From an uncultured Clostridia bacterium (GTDB taxonomy: Bacteria; Bacillota; Clostridia; Oscillospirales; Acutalibacteraceae): a stretch of DNA of 16,329 nucleotides. A program made the position numbers and the translations under genes. Under the pieces are notes generated by a model. It searched no databases. It saw only the letters and a program-made list of their open reading frames with translations, and was not told the origin of the DNA. The stretch is from contig CAMFYM010000019.1 in the NCBI GenBank assembly GCA_946002045.1, forward strand, positions 1-16,329, read 5' to 3'. Below are positions 5,308 to 13,318 of the stretch, one piece after another (position 1 is the first letter of the stretch; each line of letters begins with the position of its first letter).

Positions 5308-6020
5308 TGACGGGTGTCATCGTCATAGCACTCACAAAATCTGGCTGCAAAGGAGGGCTCCTCTCCTGCTTTATACAAGTGACTTATATCTCCAAACTGC
5401 TGACACCTGAATATCGCCACGCCCTTCTCTCTTTCCTCAGTAACAAGTGTTGTTACCGATGTTGGCAGGGCTACAAAATTATGCCAAAGCACCATTGGTG
5501 AGCAGGACAGAATATGAGATAAAATCACACATTCAACTGCAAAATGACAAAACAGCACAACTGTATCATGGTTAGAGTGAGTAACATTGTAATACCTGCC
5601 GAAGTGCTGATAGCCGTGATTAGCAAGAAGTCGGTCAATACCGTTGCAAACACGCTGATATTCCTCCTTACAATTAGCACTGCTCATAAGGTCTGTATCA
5701 GTCCAAGTATTATTAGAATAGTACTTATCCTCGTTTACCCAATCAAGAGGCATTCTGTCCCAACAGGATATTTTTTTGCGATTAACCTTTACTTTGCCCT
5801 CAAACTCTCTAAGCCAATCAAGCTCTATTGCCTGTCTATCCATTTTCTTTAATGTTAAGGAGGCTGTATCCTTTGCTCTGCCCAAAGGTGAGCAATAAAA
5901 CTCCTTAACATCAAGCTTAGACAATCTTTCACAAAGAAGCTCTGCCTCTCTCCATCCTTTTTTTGTTAACGAGTCAATGGCATAATTGGGGTCGCCATGA
6001 CGCACAATAATCAGCTTCAT
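5304..6020 (-). CDS. Histidine phosphatase superfamily protein (phosphoglycerate-mutase-like)
   Basis: The 238-residue protein opens with MKLIIVRHGDPNYA. RHG at 7-9 supplies the catalytic histidine that becomes phosphorylated. FYCSPLGRAKDTA (41-53) is the second family motif. Glu at 72 or 74 (LREFEG) is the likely proton donor. The second histidine is in VLFCHFAVE (H159). It is longer than minimal members (about 200 residues) because of an insertion after the Glu motif. The substrate cannot be deduced; cofactor-independent mutases, alpha-ribazole phosphatases and sugar phosphatases share the fold. No signal peptide is present, so it is cytoplasmic. It is divergent from glycerate kinase with overlapping promoters, which may hint at phosphoglycerate metabolism. 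GGTGATGAT precedes the ATG. Confidence 0.88.
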   Translation of the reverse strand: MKLIIVRHGDPNYAIDSLTKKGWREAELLCERLSKLDVKEFYCSPLGRAKDTASLTLKKMDRQAIELDWLREFEGKVKVNRKKISCWDRMPLDWVNEDKYYSNNTWTDTDLMSSANCKEEYQRVCNGIDRLLANHGYQHFGRYYNVTHSNHDTVVLFCHFAVECVILSHILSCSPMVLWHNFVALPTSVTTLVTEEREKGVAIFRCQQFGDISHLYKAGEEPSFAARFCECYDDDTRH

Positions 6021-6033
6021 ATCATCACCGATG

Positions 6034-6059
6034 ATATTTTATCACATTTGATAAAATAT
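6034..6059. promoter_or_regulatory. Perfect 11-bp inverted repeat, operator candidate between divergent promoters
   Basis: ATATTTTATCA (6034-6044) and TGATAAAATAT (6049-6059) are exact complements around CATT. The left arm overlaps the -10 box of the phosphatase promoter. The right arm overlaps most of the -35 box of the kinase promoter. A dimeric repressor binding here would silence both genes. No regulator gene is adjacent. Confidence 0.6.
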
Positions 6060-6064
6060 AGCAA
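6036..6064 (-). promoter_or_regulatory. Promoter of the histidine phosphatase gene
   Basis: On the minus strand TTGCTA (6059-6064) and TAAAAT (6036-6041) are separated by 17 bases. The predicted start lies near 6029, just before the GGTGAT ribosome-binding site, giving a very short leader. Confidence 0.5.
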
Positions 6065-6076
6065 ATATGATACAAT
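6048..6076 (+). promoter_or_regulatory. Promoter of the glycerate kinase gene
   Basis: TTGATA (6048-6053) and TACAAT (6071-6076) are separated by 17 bases. The predicted start near 6083 lies upstream of the GGAG at 6093-6096. This supports the ATG at 6103 rather than the earlier in-frame ATG at 6067, which lies inside the promoter. Confidence 0.6.
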
Positions 6077-6102
6077 TAGAAAAATTGCTTATGGAGTTAT
6101 AT

Positions 6103-7161
6103 ATGAACATTTTGATTGTGCCTGACAGCTTTAAAGGAACAATGACCTCCAAGGAAGTTTGTCAGTGTATTAAAGAAGGAATATTATCAACATCAAAAGC
6201 TGAAATAATCACACTACCCTTTGCTGACGGAGGTGAGGGATTTGGTGAATGCTTAAGCGATATTTGTAATGGTAATATACTTTACACCAACTGCACCGAT
6301 ATATACGGTAAAGTCATTAAGGGTCATATCTTTACCTATGGTAATACGGCTATAATTGAAAGTGCTGTTTCCAGTGGTTTGCAAGTAAAAAGAGATGTTA
6401 TGAGCGCCACATCATACGGTACGGGAGAATTGATAAAATTCGCTGTATCAAAGGGTTTCAGCCACATTGTACTTGGTCTTGGAGGCAGTGGTTGCTGTGA
6501 CGGAGCAGCAGGTGCATTAACAGCACTTGGTGCACAATTCAGGAATATTGACGGGGAAATAATTGCTTACCCCACAGGCAGAGATTTGGAGAATATTTTT
6601 GGTGCAAGCTTTATAAACATTGTAAAGGGTATTAACTTTACATTTGCCTGTGATGTGGATAATGAATTTTACGGCAAAAACGGCGCTGCATATGTATTTG
6701 CTCCACAAAAGGGTGCCACAAAAGAAGATGTAATAAAGCTTGACAACGGGTTAAAAATGATAAATGCATTTTTACCAAAGGATATTAGCAGTGTTAAGGG
6801 TGCAGGAGCAGCAGGAGGATTATGTGGTGGTCTGTACTCTGTTTACGGTGGTGAAATAAAAAGCGGATTTGATATTCTTGCCGAGGCTTATGATTTGGAG
6901 GATAAAATCAAGTGGGCAGATATTGTTGTTACCGGCGAGGGTAAAACCGACGAGCAAACACTTATGGGTAAGCTCCCCTATAAAATCAGTCTGCTTGCCA
7001 AAAAGCATAATAAAAAATGTGTTGTTATAAGTGGTAAAATCGAAAATGTTATGCTGGGTGATAAGATGATAAGTCTTGTTGATGACGACACCGATGAGGA
7101 AACAGCAATGGCGCAGCCGAAAAAGACTTTAACAGATAAAGCAAAAAACATATTGCAATAA
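6103..7161 (+). CDS. garK: Glycerate kinase (GarK/GlxK family)
   Basis: The 352-residue cytoplasmic enzyme phosphorylates D-glycerate with ATP, feeding it into lower glycolysis. Family signatures are in order: NILIVPDSFKGTMT (2-15), PFADGGEG (39-46), GLGGSGCCDGAAG (125-137), CDVDNEFYG (183-191), KGAGAAGGLCGG (232-243) and VVTGEGKTDEQT (275-286). Length is slightly below the usual 370-380, with a short acidic C-terminal stretch (DDDTDEETA) before the end. The start was chosen because GGAG lies six bases before this ATG and the homology begins here. The alternative ATG at 6067 would add 12 atypical residues from inside the promoter. It is divergent from a phosphatase with a shared palindromic operator candidate. 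The gene symbol is by family; glxK is equally defensible. Confidence 0.93.
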   Translation: MNILIVPDSFKGTMTSKEVCQCIKEGILSTSKAEIITLPFADGGEGFGECLSDICNGNILYTNCTDIYGKVIKGHIFTYGNTAIIESAVSSGLQVKRDVMSATSYGTGELIKFAVSKGFSHIVLGLGGSGCCDGAAGALTALGAQFRNIDGEIIAYPTGRDLENIFGASFINIVKGINFTFACDVDNEFYGKNGAAYVFAPQKGATKEDVIKLDNGLKMINAFLPKDISSVKGAGAAGGLCGGLYSVYGGEIKSGFDILAEAYDLEDKIKWADIVVTGEGKTDEQTLMGKLPYKISLLAKKHNKKCVVISGKIENVMLGDKMISLVDDDTDEETAMAQPKKTLTDKAKNILQ

Positions 7162-7181
7162 AATGGTTTTAAATATATAAT
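7153..7181 (+). promoter_or_regulatory. Consensus promoter for the small-protein/mannosidase pair
   Basis: TTGCAA (7153-7158) and a perfect TATAAT (7176-7181) are separated by 17 bases and overlap the glycerate kinase stop codon. Transcription should start near 7188, giving the next two genes their own promoter. No terminator separates them from the kinase. Confidence 0.65.
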
Positions 7182-7212
7182 ATTATCAATAAATATTTTT
7201 AGGAGAAAAGTA

Positions 7213-7431
7213 ATGAAAGTCAGAATTCCAAAACACAAAGAATTTTTAATCAAATTTGAGGACGGCTATGCTCAGGAGGCAGAGGCTTGGGAGGCTCTAA
7301 ACCAAATTGTTAAGGACTACTCTGTTGACGGCAAAAGCGTTTACACCCCTACATTTATTGAGGATAATGAGGACAAGGTAAAGGCCTTACAGGAAAAGTA
7401 CCAGTTTACATACGAAATAATCGAAAAGTAA
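7213..7431 (+). CDS. Small acidic protein of unknown function, co-transcribed with alpha-mannosidase
   Basis: The 72-residue protein starts MKVRIPKHKEFLIKFEDGY and is rich in Glu, Lys and aromatic residues. It has a predicted helix around AQEAEAWEALNQIVKDY and a C-terminal KVKALQEKYQFTYEIIEK. It has no signal peptide, membrane helix or cysteine. AGGAG seven bases before the ATG is a strong ribosome-binding site. The mannosidase gene follows after nine bases, so the two form an operon driven by the promoter at 7153-7181. No family is recognised. A role tied to the mannosidase or to glycan use is a guess from position only. Confidence 0.7.
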   Translation: MKVRIPKHKEFLIKFEDGYAQEAEAWEALNQIVKDYSVDGKSVYTPTFIEDNEDKVKALQEKYQFTYEIIEK

Positions 7432-7440
7432 GGACAGATT

Positions 7441-10400
7441 ATGAAAAATAAAAGAGTCTATGCAGTATCTACTGCACATCTCGATACTGTATGGAGATGG
7501 GATTTAGCAAAAACAATAGACGAATACATACCCGATACCTTAAGCAAAAACTTTGATTTGATTGAAAAGCACCCTAACTACAAATTTAATTTTGAGGGTG
7601 CTAAAAGATACGAGCTTATTGAGGAATTTTATCCAAAGGCTTTTGAGATTATCAAGGAGTATATCAGCCAAGGTAAATGGTGCATTTCAGGTACGGCATA
7701 TGAAAACGGTGATGTTAATATCCCCTCACCTGAAGCATTGTTCAGAAATTTGTTGCTTGGTAACACCTATTTTATGGAGAAATTCGGTACAAGCTCAAAG
7801 GATGTATTTTTACCGGACTGCTTTGGCTTTGGTTGGGCGTTGCCATCAATTATCAATCACGCAGGTCTTAAGGGCTTTACTACCCAAAAGCTATCCTGGG
7901 GCAGTGCTTACGGTATTCCCTTTGATTTAGGTGTTTGGACAGGTCCTGATAATCAAAGCACCTATGCCTGCCTAAATGCTAAATCATACAGAAGTAAATT
8001 TACCGGTGACCTTAGGGCAGACATAAGCGTTATTGACAATATTGCTAACAACTATAACAAGGCAAATCTGCCATGGGCAAATCATCTTTACGGCACAGGC
8101 GACTGTGGTGGTGCGCCAAGCGAGGAAAGCGTTATTGCAGTTGAGGAAAGCATTGAAAAAAATAACGGTGATTTTGATGTAATTTCTGCAAGCAGTGACC
8201 AAATTTTCCTTGATATTGACAAGCTGTCTAAAAAGGATAAGAACTGCTTACCCAGTTGGAATAACGAGCTTGTAATGACAAGCCACGGTGCAGGTGCATA
8301 CACCTCCCGTGCAATGAGCAAAAGGCTTAACAGAACCTGCGAAAGAGTTGCTGACTATACTGAAAAGGCTTGCGTTTTTGCCGATTCAATCGGAGCCTAC
8401 ACATACCCTAAGGGCAACATCAATCAGGCTTGGAAAAGAGTCATTGAGCACCAATTCCACGATGATATTACAGGTACATCTAATATGGATGTATATAACG
8501 ATGCTTGGTCCGATTACTACATTTCACTGTCACAATTCAGCACAGAATATGTTGGTGCAAGCAAAATGATTATCAATGAGCTTGATACAAAATGGACAGA
8601 TGAAAAAAGCATTGTGCTTGTAGTAAACAATCCTACTCAGTTTAAGGTAAAGCGAGTTGTTGAGGCAAAAATCAGAACTACAAGAAACTGCAAATTCATT
8701 TCTGTTACTGACAAGGAAGGTAATGTAATTCCCAGTCAGATTATCAGCAAACGAGGTAAGCAATTTACTATTTTACTTCAGGTTGAGGTTGAGCCCTTTG
8801 GTTACAAGGTATTTGAGGTTAAAAGTGCCGAAAAGCCATATGAGGGTAAGACAAAGGTTGCTGCCACAAATCATTCTCTTGAAAACGGAAAATATAAGCT
8901 TATTTTTAATAAAAACGGTGATATTGCATATTTGTATGACAAGCAGTTGGGCAGACAGATTATTGATGCACCCATAAAAATGGCACTCCTCCACGATACA
9001 GGCTCTCTGGCGTACCCCAGCTGGGAAATCACCAAGGAGGATATTGACAAAAAGCCATATTGCTATGCCAACACACCGGAATTTACTGTGATTGAAAACG
9101 GACCTGTTAGGTCAACCATCAAGGTTGTTCGTGAGGCAGAATACTCTGTAATAACTCAAATTGTGTCCTTGAGTGCTGACAGCGAGTATGTTGAGGTTAA
9201 GAACATCGTTGACTGGAAAACAAGAAGAACCATGCTAAAGGCGACCTTCCCTGTTGCTGCACACAACGAAATGGCAACATATGATTTGGGCTTGGGTGTT
9301 ATTGAAAGAGGAACAAATACAGATAATCTGTATGAGGTGCCTGCACAGAAATGGGCTGACATCAGCGACAAAAACGGAGAATTCGGTGTAGCAATATTCT
9401 CTGACTCGAAGTATGGATGGGATAAGCCTGATGACCACACCCTTCGCCTGACTTGTATTCACACTCCTGCCGGTGCCTTCACAAAGGAGGCAAGACAGGA
9501 TCTTCAGGATATTGGCAGAAATGTGTTCTCCTTTGCAATTTACAGCCACAAGGGTGGAGTTGAAAATCAGGTGCAAAAGTACAGTGAAATTTTCGCTAAC
9601 CCATATTTGTGCATTACTACTGATTACAGGAACAAGCGCTCATTAGGTGACAGTGTTTCCTTCTGCAGCATCAGCAATGAAAATGTGCTTGTAAGAGCAA
9701 TTAAGAAATGCGAAAATGATGATGCAGTTATAATCAGAGTTAACGAGGCTGTGGGCAAAAATCAAAGAAATGTTACAATCGGTCTGTTAAACGAAATAGG
9801 CAGTGCACAGCTTGTAACTGCTCTTGAGGAGCCTATCAAGGACTTGAATGTTACTAACGGAAAAATCAAATTCAGCCTAAAGCCCTTTGAGATTAAAACA
9901 TTTAAGGTTAAGTACAAGGCAAAAGCACCACTTATTCCAAGCGAAAGATACGAAACTATTGAGCTGCCTTACAATGCAAAGGGATTTACAACAGATGATG
10001 ATATGCGTCATGTTATTTTGCAGGGAGCAGGATTTTCGCTACCCTATGAGCTTATTAAGGAAAGCTGCTACATTGGTGGAATAAGATACAAATTCCCTGT
10101 TGATAAGGTGAACGAAAACAATGTGCTCGTTTGCAGAGGACAGGAAATTAAGCTGCCACCGTGCACAAGAGTTTACTTTATTGCAGGCTCAACCGGTGAA
10201 AAGCAAAGCATCTATATAAACAGTGGAAAAAAGAAAATTCCGTTTACTATTAAGCCTATTGATAAGCCCTTCTGCAAGTGGGATATGGCAGGATTAAATC
10301 AGGTTGCTGAAATTAACGATAATGAGGCAATCGGCTATGAATTTACTCATGTTCATCACCCGGAGGGTAACATAGCTAAAAAGGCTCACTTTTATCTTTA

Positions 10401-10719
10401 CAGCATTGCTGTTAACAATGAAAAGGGTTGCGAAACGATTACGCTGCCTGAAAATAACAGGGTTGTTATTCTTGCAATGACATCAATTAAGGAAAGGTCA
10501 AAGGGTGGACTTGCTACTAAAATCTTTGACACGGTAAGTCATAAGTATGATTTTAATGAGGATTTGCCACCTATTGACAAGGTAATTGACAAGGCAGATT
10601 TTGTTACTATTCGTGCAGGCAAAATCCAAGACCAAATAAATTCTGGAAAAGGAAAAGGCTTTAAGCGAGATAACATTGTAACAAATATTATTCGCTCATA
10701 TACAAAAAGTGAATGGTAA
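7441..10719 (+). CDS. Cytoplasmic alpha-mannosidase, glycoside hydrolase family 38
   Basis: The 1092-residue retaining glycosidase removes alpha-linked mannose from oligosaccharides. The N-terminal catalytic domain carries the GH38 zinc and active-site motifs. These are STAHLDTVWRW (10-20, His13 and Asp15), FLPDCFGFGWALP (123-135, Asp126 the probable nucleophile), HGAGAYTSRAMSKRLNR (282-298) and EHQFHDDITGTS (336-347). The central and C-terminal parts are beta-rich, as in the family, and the C-terminal region extends beyond many bacterial members of about 850-1050 residues. No signal peptide is present, so it acts on imported glycans. AAGGA six bases before the ATG supports the start. A hairpin terminator follows the stop closely. 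Substrate linkage cannot be read from sequence; host N-glycan or mannan fragments are plausible for a gut organism. Confidence 0.95.
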   Translation: MKNKRVYAVSTAHLDTVWRWDLAKTIDEYIPDTLSKNFDLIEKHPNYKFNFEGAKRYELIEEFYPKAFEIIKEYISQGKWCISGTAYENGDVNIPSPEALFRNLLLGNTYFMEKFGTSSKDVFLPDCFGFGWALPSIINHAGLKGFTTQKLSWGSAYGIPFDLGVWTGPDNQSTYACLNAKSYRSKFTGDLRADISVIDNIANNYNKANLPWANHLYGTGDCGGAPSEESVIAVEESIEKNNGDFDVISASSDQIFLDIDKLSKKDKNCLPSWNNELVMTSHGAGAYTSRAMSKRLNRTCERVADYTEKACVFADSIGAYTYPKGNINQAWKRVIEHQFHDDITGTSNMDVYNDAWSDYYISLSQFSTEYVGASKMIINELDTKWTDEKSIVLVVNNPTQFKVKRVVEAKIRTTRNCKFISVTDKEGNVIPSQIISKRGKQFTILLQVEVEPFGYKVFEVKSAEKPYEGKTKVAATNHSLENGKYKLIFNKNGDIAYLYDKQLGRQIIDAPIKMALLHDTGSLAYPSWEITKEDIDKKPYCYANTPEFTVIENGPVRSTIKVVREAEYSVITQIVSLSADSEYVEVKNIVDWKTRRTMLKATFPVAAHNEMATYDLGLGVIERGTNTDNLYEVPAQKWADISDKNGEFGVAIFSDSKYGWDKPDDHTLRLTCIHTPAGAFTKEARQDLQDIGRNVFSFAIYSHKGGVENQVQKYSEIFANPYLCITTDYRNKRSLGDSVSFCSISNENVLVRAIKKCENDDAVIIRVNEAVGKNQRNVTIGLLNEIGSAQLVTALEEPIKDLNVTNGKIKFSLKPFEIKTFKVKYKAKAPLIPSERYETIELPYNAKGFTTDDDMRHVILQGAGFSLPYELIKESCYIGGIRYKFPVDKVNENNVLVCRGQEIKLPPCTRVYFIAGSTGEKQSIYINSGKKKIPFTIKPIDKPFCKWDMAGLNQVAEINDNEAIGYEFTHVHHPEGNIAKKAHFYLYSIAVNNEKGCETITLPENNRVVILAMTSIKERSKGGLATKIFDTVSHKYDFNEDLPPIDKVIDKADFVTIRAGKIQDQINSGKGKGFKRDNIVTNIIRSYTKSEW

Positions 10720-10735
10720 ATAAACAAAATATACA

Positions 10736-10770
10736 AAGGTCCCATATACACAAGCTGTATATGGGACCTT
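10736..10770 (+). terminator. Long perfect hairpin after the alpha-mannosidase gene
   Basis: AAGGTCCCATATACA and TGTATATGGGACCTT form 15 uninterrupted pairs around CAAGC. ATTGTTTTGT follows, a T-rich but interrupted tail. It lies 16 bases after the stop codon. The complement strand also has a T-rich tail, so it may act in both directions. Confidence 0.8.
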
Positions 10771-10820
10771 ATTGTTTTGTAAAGTTATTGTGCTTTACAA
10801 ATTTATTTTGTTTAAATCAA

Positions 10821-10905
10821 TGTGGAAATCTATGTTGAAAATGTGGAAAAGTTAAATATTGTGAATTATTTTCGCTGAAAACTCTGTTAAAGATGTTGAA
10901 AATGT
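10821..10905. promoter_or_regulatory. DnaA-box-like cluster with a 13-bp direct repeat
   Basis: TGTGGAAAT (10821-10829) and TGTGGAAAA (10842-10850) are, on the minus strand, ATTTCCACA and TTTTCCACA. Each is close to the DnaA box TTATCCACA. ATGTTGAAAATGT occurs at 10832-10844 and again at 10893-10905. Tracts of this style (TTTTCCACA followed by TTTTCAACA) are common around dnaA and oriC in Firmicutes, but neither dnaA nor dnaN is here. The rest of the gene-free stretch between the two terminators is AT-rich with no gene. Function as a DnaA-binding site is inference. Confidence 0.35.
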
Positions 10906-11003
10906 AAAGGGTTTAACTTGTCTTTAACAATTTTTTTAACATTTTTTGTTATTGTGCCAATCATTATACATTTTGATAAAAAATATCAATATGAATAAAA
11001 AAA

Positions 11004-11021
11004 CACTCCTTAATCGGAGTG
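11004..11021 (-). terminator. Terminator of ftsZ
   Basis: CACTCC and GGAGTG form a six-pair GC-rich stem around a six-base loop. A run of seven T follows on the minus strand. A T-run also follows on the plus strand, so it can act in both directions. It lies 27 bases beyond the ftsZ stop. Confidence 0.8.
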
Positions 11022-11048
11022 CTTTTTTATGTACGGTTGAATTTTAAA

Positions 11049-12155
11049 TTATTTTTTAAAGAAGTTAACGATGTCTGAAAAAGCATCATTATCGTTATCT
11101 GTAAAGCTTGATGCAGCAGATGATGCAGCAGCGATTGGCTGAGGAGGAGCAACCTCGTTATTAGCTGTTACTGACTTAATCTGTCCGTTTGGACCATCCT
11201 CACCAAAGCGAGTAGCAATAACAGTAATTATCATCTCGTCCTCAAGATTTTCGTCAAAGTTTGCACCCCAGATGATTTCACAATCAGGATGAACGGCATC
11301 TGTAACGATTTGAGAAGCTACTGTAATTTCCTCAAGACCGATGTCTGTTGAAGCAGTAATGTTAAGAAGTACGCCGTGTGCACCATCAATAGATGTGTTA
11401 AGAAGTGGAGAAGAAATAGCCTGCTGAGCAGCAACCTCTGCCTTATCCTTACCCTTTGCACGACCAACACCCATATGAGCATAGCCTGCATCCTTCATAA
11501 TCTCTGTTACATCGGCAAAGTCAGAGTTAACAAGTCCTGTTGCATTAACAAGGTCGGAAATTGACTGAACACCCTGACGAAGAACATCGTTTGCAATTTC
11601 AAAAGCGTTAAGAAGAGTAATCTTTTCGGTAGCTACTTCCTTAAGTCTTTCGTTTGGAATTACCATAAGTGAGTCAACATTCTTTGCAAGCTCGTCAATA
11701 CCCTTTGAAGCCTGGTCCATACGACGCTTACCCTCAAAAGCAAATGGAGTTGTTACAACGCCAACTGTAAGAATACCCATGTCCTTTGCAATTTTAGCAA
11801 CATAAGGAGCAGCGCCTGTACCTGTTCCACCACCCATACCGGCTGTGATGAATACCATATCAGAGCCTGTAAGAATGTCTGTAAGTGCTTCCTTGCTTTC
11901 TTCTGCAGCACGAGCACCAACCTCAGGCTTTGCACCTGCGCCCATACCCTTTGTTACCTTTTCGCCAATAAGGATTTTATGAGTAGCTGTTGATTTTGCA
12001 AGAGCAGGCTTATCTGAGTTTACTGCTACAAATTCAACATCCTGAATATTACAATGCACCATACGGTTAACGGCATTTCCGCCGCCACCACCGACGCCTA
12101 CAACTTTAATCTGTACTACCTTTGAATCATCTGTATCAATTTCATAACGTCCCAT
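11049..12155 (-). CDS. ftsZ: Cell division protein FtsZ
   Basis: The 368-residue tubulin-like GTPase polymerises at mid-cell into the Z ring that recruits the divisome. VGVGGGGGNAVNRM (19-32) begins the nucleotide-binding fold. AGMGGGTGTGAAPYVA (105-120) is the tubulin signature loop. NSDFADV (210-216) is the T7 synergy loop with catalytic Asp residues that act on GTP of the next subunit. A short variable linker leads to the C-terminal peptide SDIVNFFKK, presumably the site for FtsA/SepF-type partners. AAGGAG eight bases before the ATG gives strong initiation. It follows ftsQ at the end of the cluster but has its own promoter and terminator, so it can be expressed apart from the wall-synthesis genes. 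Confidence 0.98.
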   Translation of the reverse strand: MGRYEIDTDDSKVVQIKVVGVGGGGGNAVNRMVHCNIQDVEFVAVNSDKPALAKSTATHKILIGEKVTKGMGAGAKPEVGARAAEESKEALTDILTGSDMVFITAGMGGGTGTGAAPYVAKIAKDMGILTVGVVTTPFAFEGKRRMDQASKGIDELAKNVDSLMVIPNERLKEVATEKITLLNAFEIANDVLRQGVQSISDLVNATGLVNSDFADVTEIMKDAGYAHMGVGRAKGKDKAEVAAQQAISSPLLNTSIDGAHGVLLNITASTDIGLEEITVASQIVTDAVHPDCEIIWGANFDENLEDEMIITVIATRFGEDGPNGQIKSVTANNEVAPPQPIAAASSAASSFTDNDNDAFSDIVNFFKK

Positions 12156-12209
12156 AAATAATTCTCCTTAAATTTTATTCTAAATCTTGTTCGATTCGTT
12201 ACATTCCCT

Positions 12210-12238
12210 ATTGTAACAATATTGTAATCTTTTTGCAA
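12210..12238 (-). promoter_or_regulatory. Promoter of ftsZ
   Basis: On the minus strand TTGCAA (12233-12238) and TACAAT (12210-12215) are separated by 17 bases. The transcript would begin near 12203, giving a leader of about 48 bases. Upstream lies a seven-pair inverted repeat, AAAGATT / AATCTTT (12260-12278), without a T-run on the minus strand, which may be an operator-like element. Confidence 0.6.
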
Positions 12239-12361
12239 TACTTTTTTACAATAATTTTTAAAGATTTTGACAATCTTTTATGTTAGCAAACAAAGTTGAT
12301 TATACATATTGCACAATAATATACATTTGTCTATTTATTCGACAAGTTATTTACTTTACGC

Positions 12362-13318
12362 CTATTTCTCTGTAAAGTAGATTTGCTTGCCACCTGTTAT
12401 TGTCATAACTCCCTTTGCATTTGGAGTAGAGGCATTTAGCTTTTCACAGGCTGCAAGGCCTTGATAAATCTTGTTTTCAGCATCTGTGCAGCTGCCTAAT
12501 TTAAAGGTAATACGATTATCATAAACAACATAATTCTCATTTATACCCTTGCTGTAAATACCTGTAATACTGTCAAGCTTGTTGTCCTTAACAACTACTG
12601 CCAGCTCATTAAGACACTGACTGATTTTTTCATCCTTAAATTTAATTATATTGCCCGGCTCACTGCTTAACACCTGTGCGTAGGAAACGGAAATACCCTT
12701 TGCTTTTTTTGCGTTATTCTCCAGCACCTTAAAATTATCATCAAGAAGAATATATGTTTTATCCTTGTTTTTTATGGAATAAGCAGCAGTTGCCTCTGTT
12801 ATTTTTATTTGTATTGTATAAGGTAATTTTCTTTTAATTTCAGCATTATATATATAAGGGAGGCTTTGCTCTAACATTTTTTTTGCAGACTGTGTATCTG
12901 AAAGAAATAGATTTTCTCCCTTATCAATGGTGCAATGAGTCAAGATTTCGTTTTTGGAATATATTTCATTACCTGACACATTGATTGTATCAATTCTAAA
13001 AAATACGGTTAGCGACAAAACTGTTGCCGTTGCAATAAGGATAATTGACACAACAAGCCAAATAATTATTTTTCTTATTTTGTTTCTCTTTTTTCTTTTC
13101 TTATTATCCCTTTGTCTTTTTTCTGAACGGGTAAGATTTTGATTTTTATTCTTAGGTAAATGCTTTTTAAGGTCAATATCTTTGTAGTCGGATATAATTT
13201 TTCCTGAACTGTTTCTGTAAATCTTTGGAGGCTCAAGCCCAAAATCCGATAAGCTTTGCTCATTATTATTTGGTGTATTATTAACTTTTTTTGTTTGCTT
13301 CCTTTGAGTCTTCTTCAT
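12362..13318 (-). CDS. ftsQ: Cell division protein FtsQ/DivIB
   Basis: The 318-residue bitopic membrane protein links early and late divisome proteins. A long basic cytoplasmic tail (1-83, rich in Lys, Arg and Asn) precedes one membrane helix at about 84-106. The POTRA domain follows, beginning RIDTINVSGNEIYSKNEI (108-125) with the typical pattern after the helix, and including LPYTIQIKITEATAAYSI. The FtsQ/DivIB beta domain then runs to the C-terminus. AAGAGG six bases before the ATG supports a start that lies inside the end of murA, giving a 38-base overlap. The overlap suggests coupled translation of murA and ftsQ. The symbol divIB is used in Bacillus for the same protein. Confidence 0.92.
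   Translation of the reverse strand: MKKTQRKQTKKVNNTPNNNEQSLSDFGLEPPKIYRNSSGKIISDYKDIDLKKHLPKNKNQNLTRSEKRQRDNKKRKKRNKIRKIIIWLVVSIILIATATVLSLTVFFRIDTINVSGNEIYSKNEILTHCTIDKGENLFLSDTQSAKKMLEQSLPYIYNAEIKRKLPYTIQIKITEATAAYSIKNKDKTYILLDDNFKVLENNAKKAKGISVSYAQVLSSEPGNIIKFKDEKISQCLNELAVVVKDNKLDSITGIYSKGINENYVVYDNRITFKLGSCTDAENKIYQGLAACEKLNASTPNAKGVMTITGGKQIYFTEK

Noticed and set aside
5307..5852. Plus-strand frames inside the histidine phosphatase gene
   Set aside because: They are antisense to a gene with intact catalytic motifs and have no supporting signals.
6067..6102. Upstream ATG for glycerate kinase at 6067
   Set aside because: It lies within the promoter and lacks a ribosome-binding site; the ATG at 6103 has GGAG at good spacing and matches the family start.
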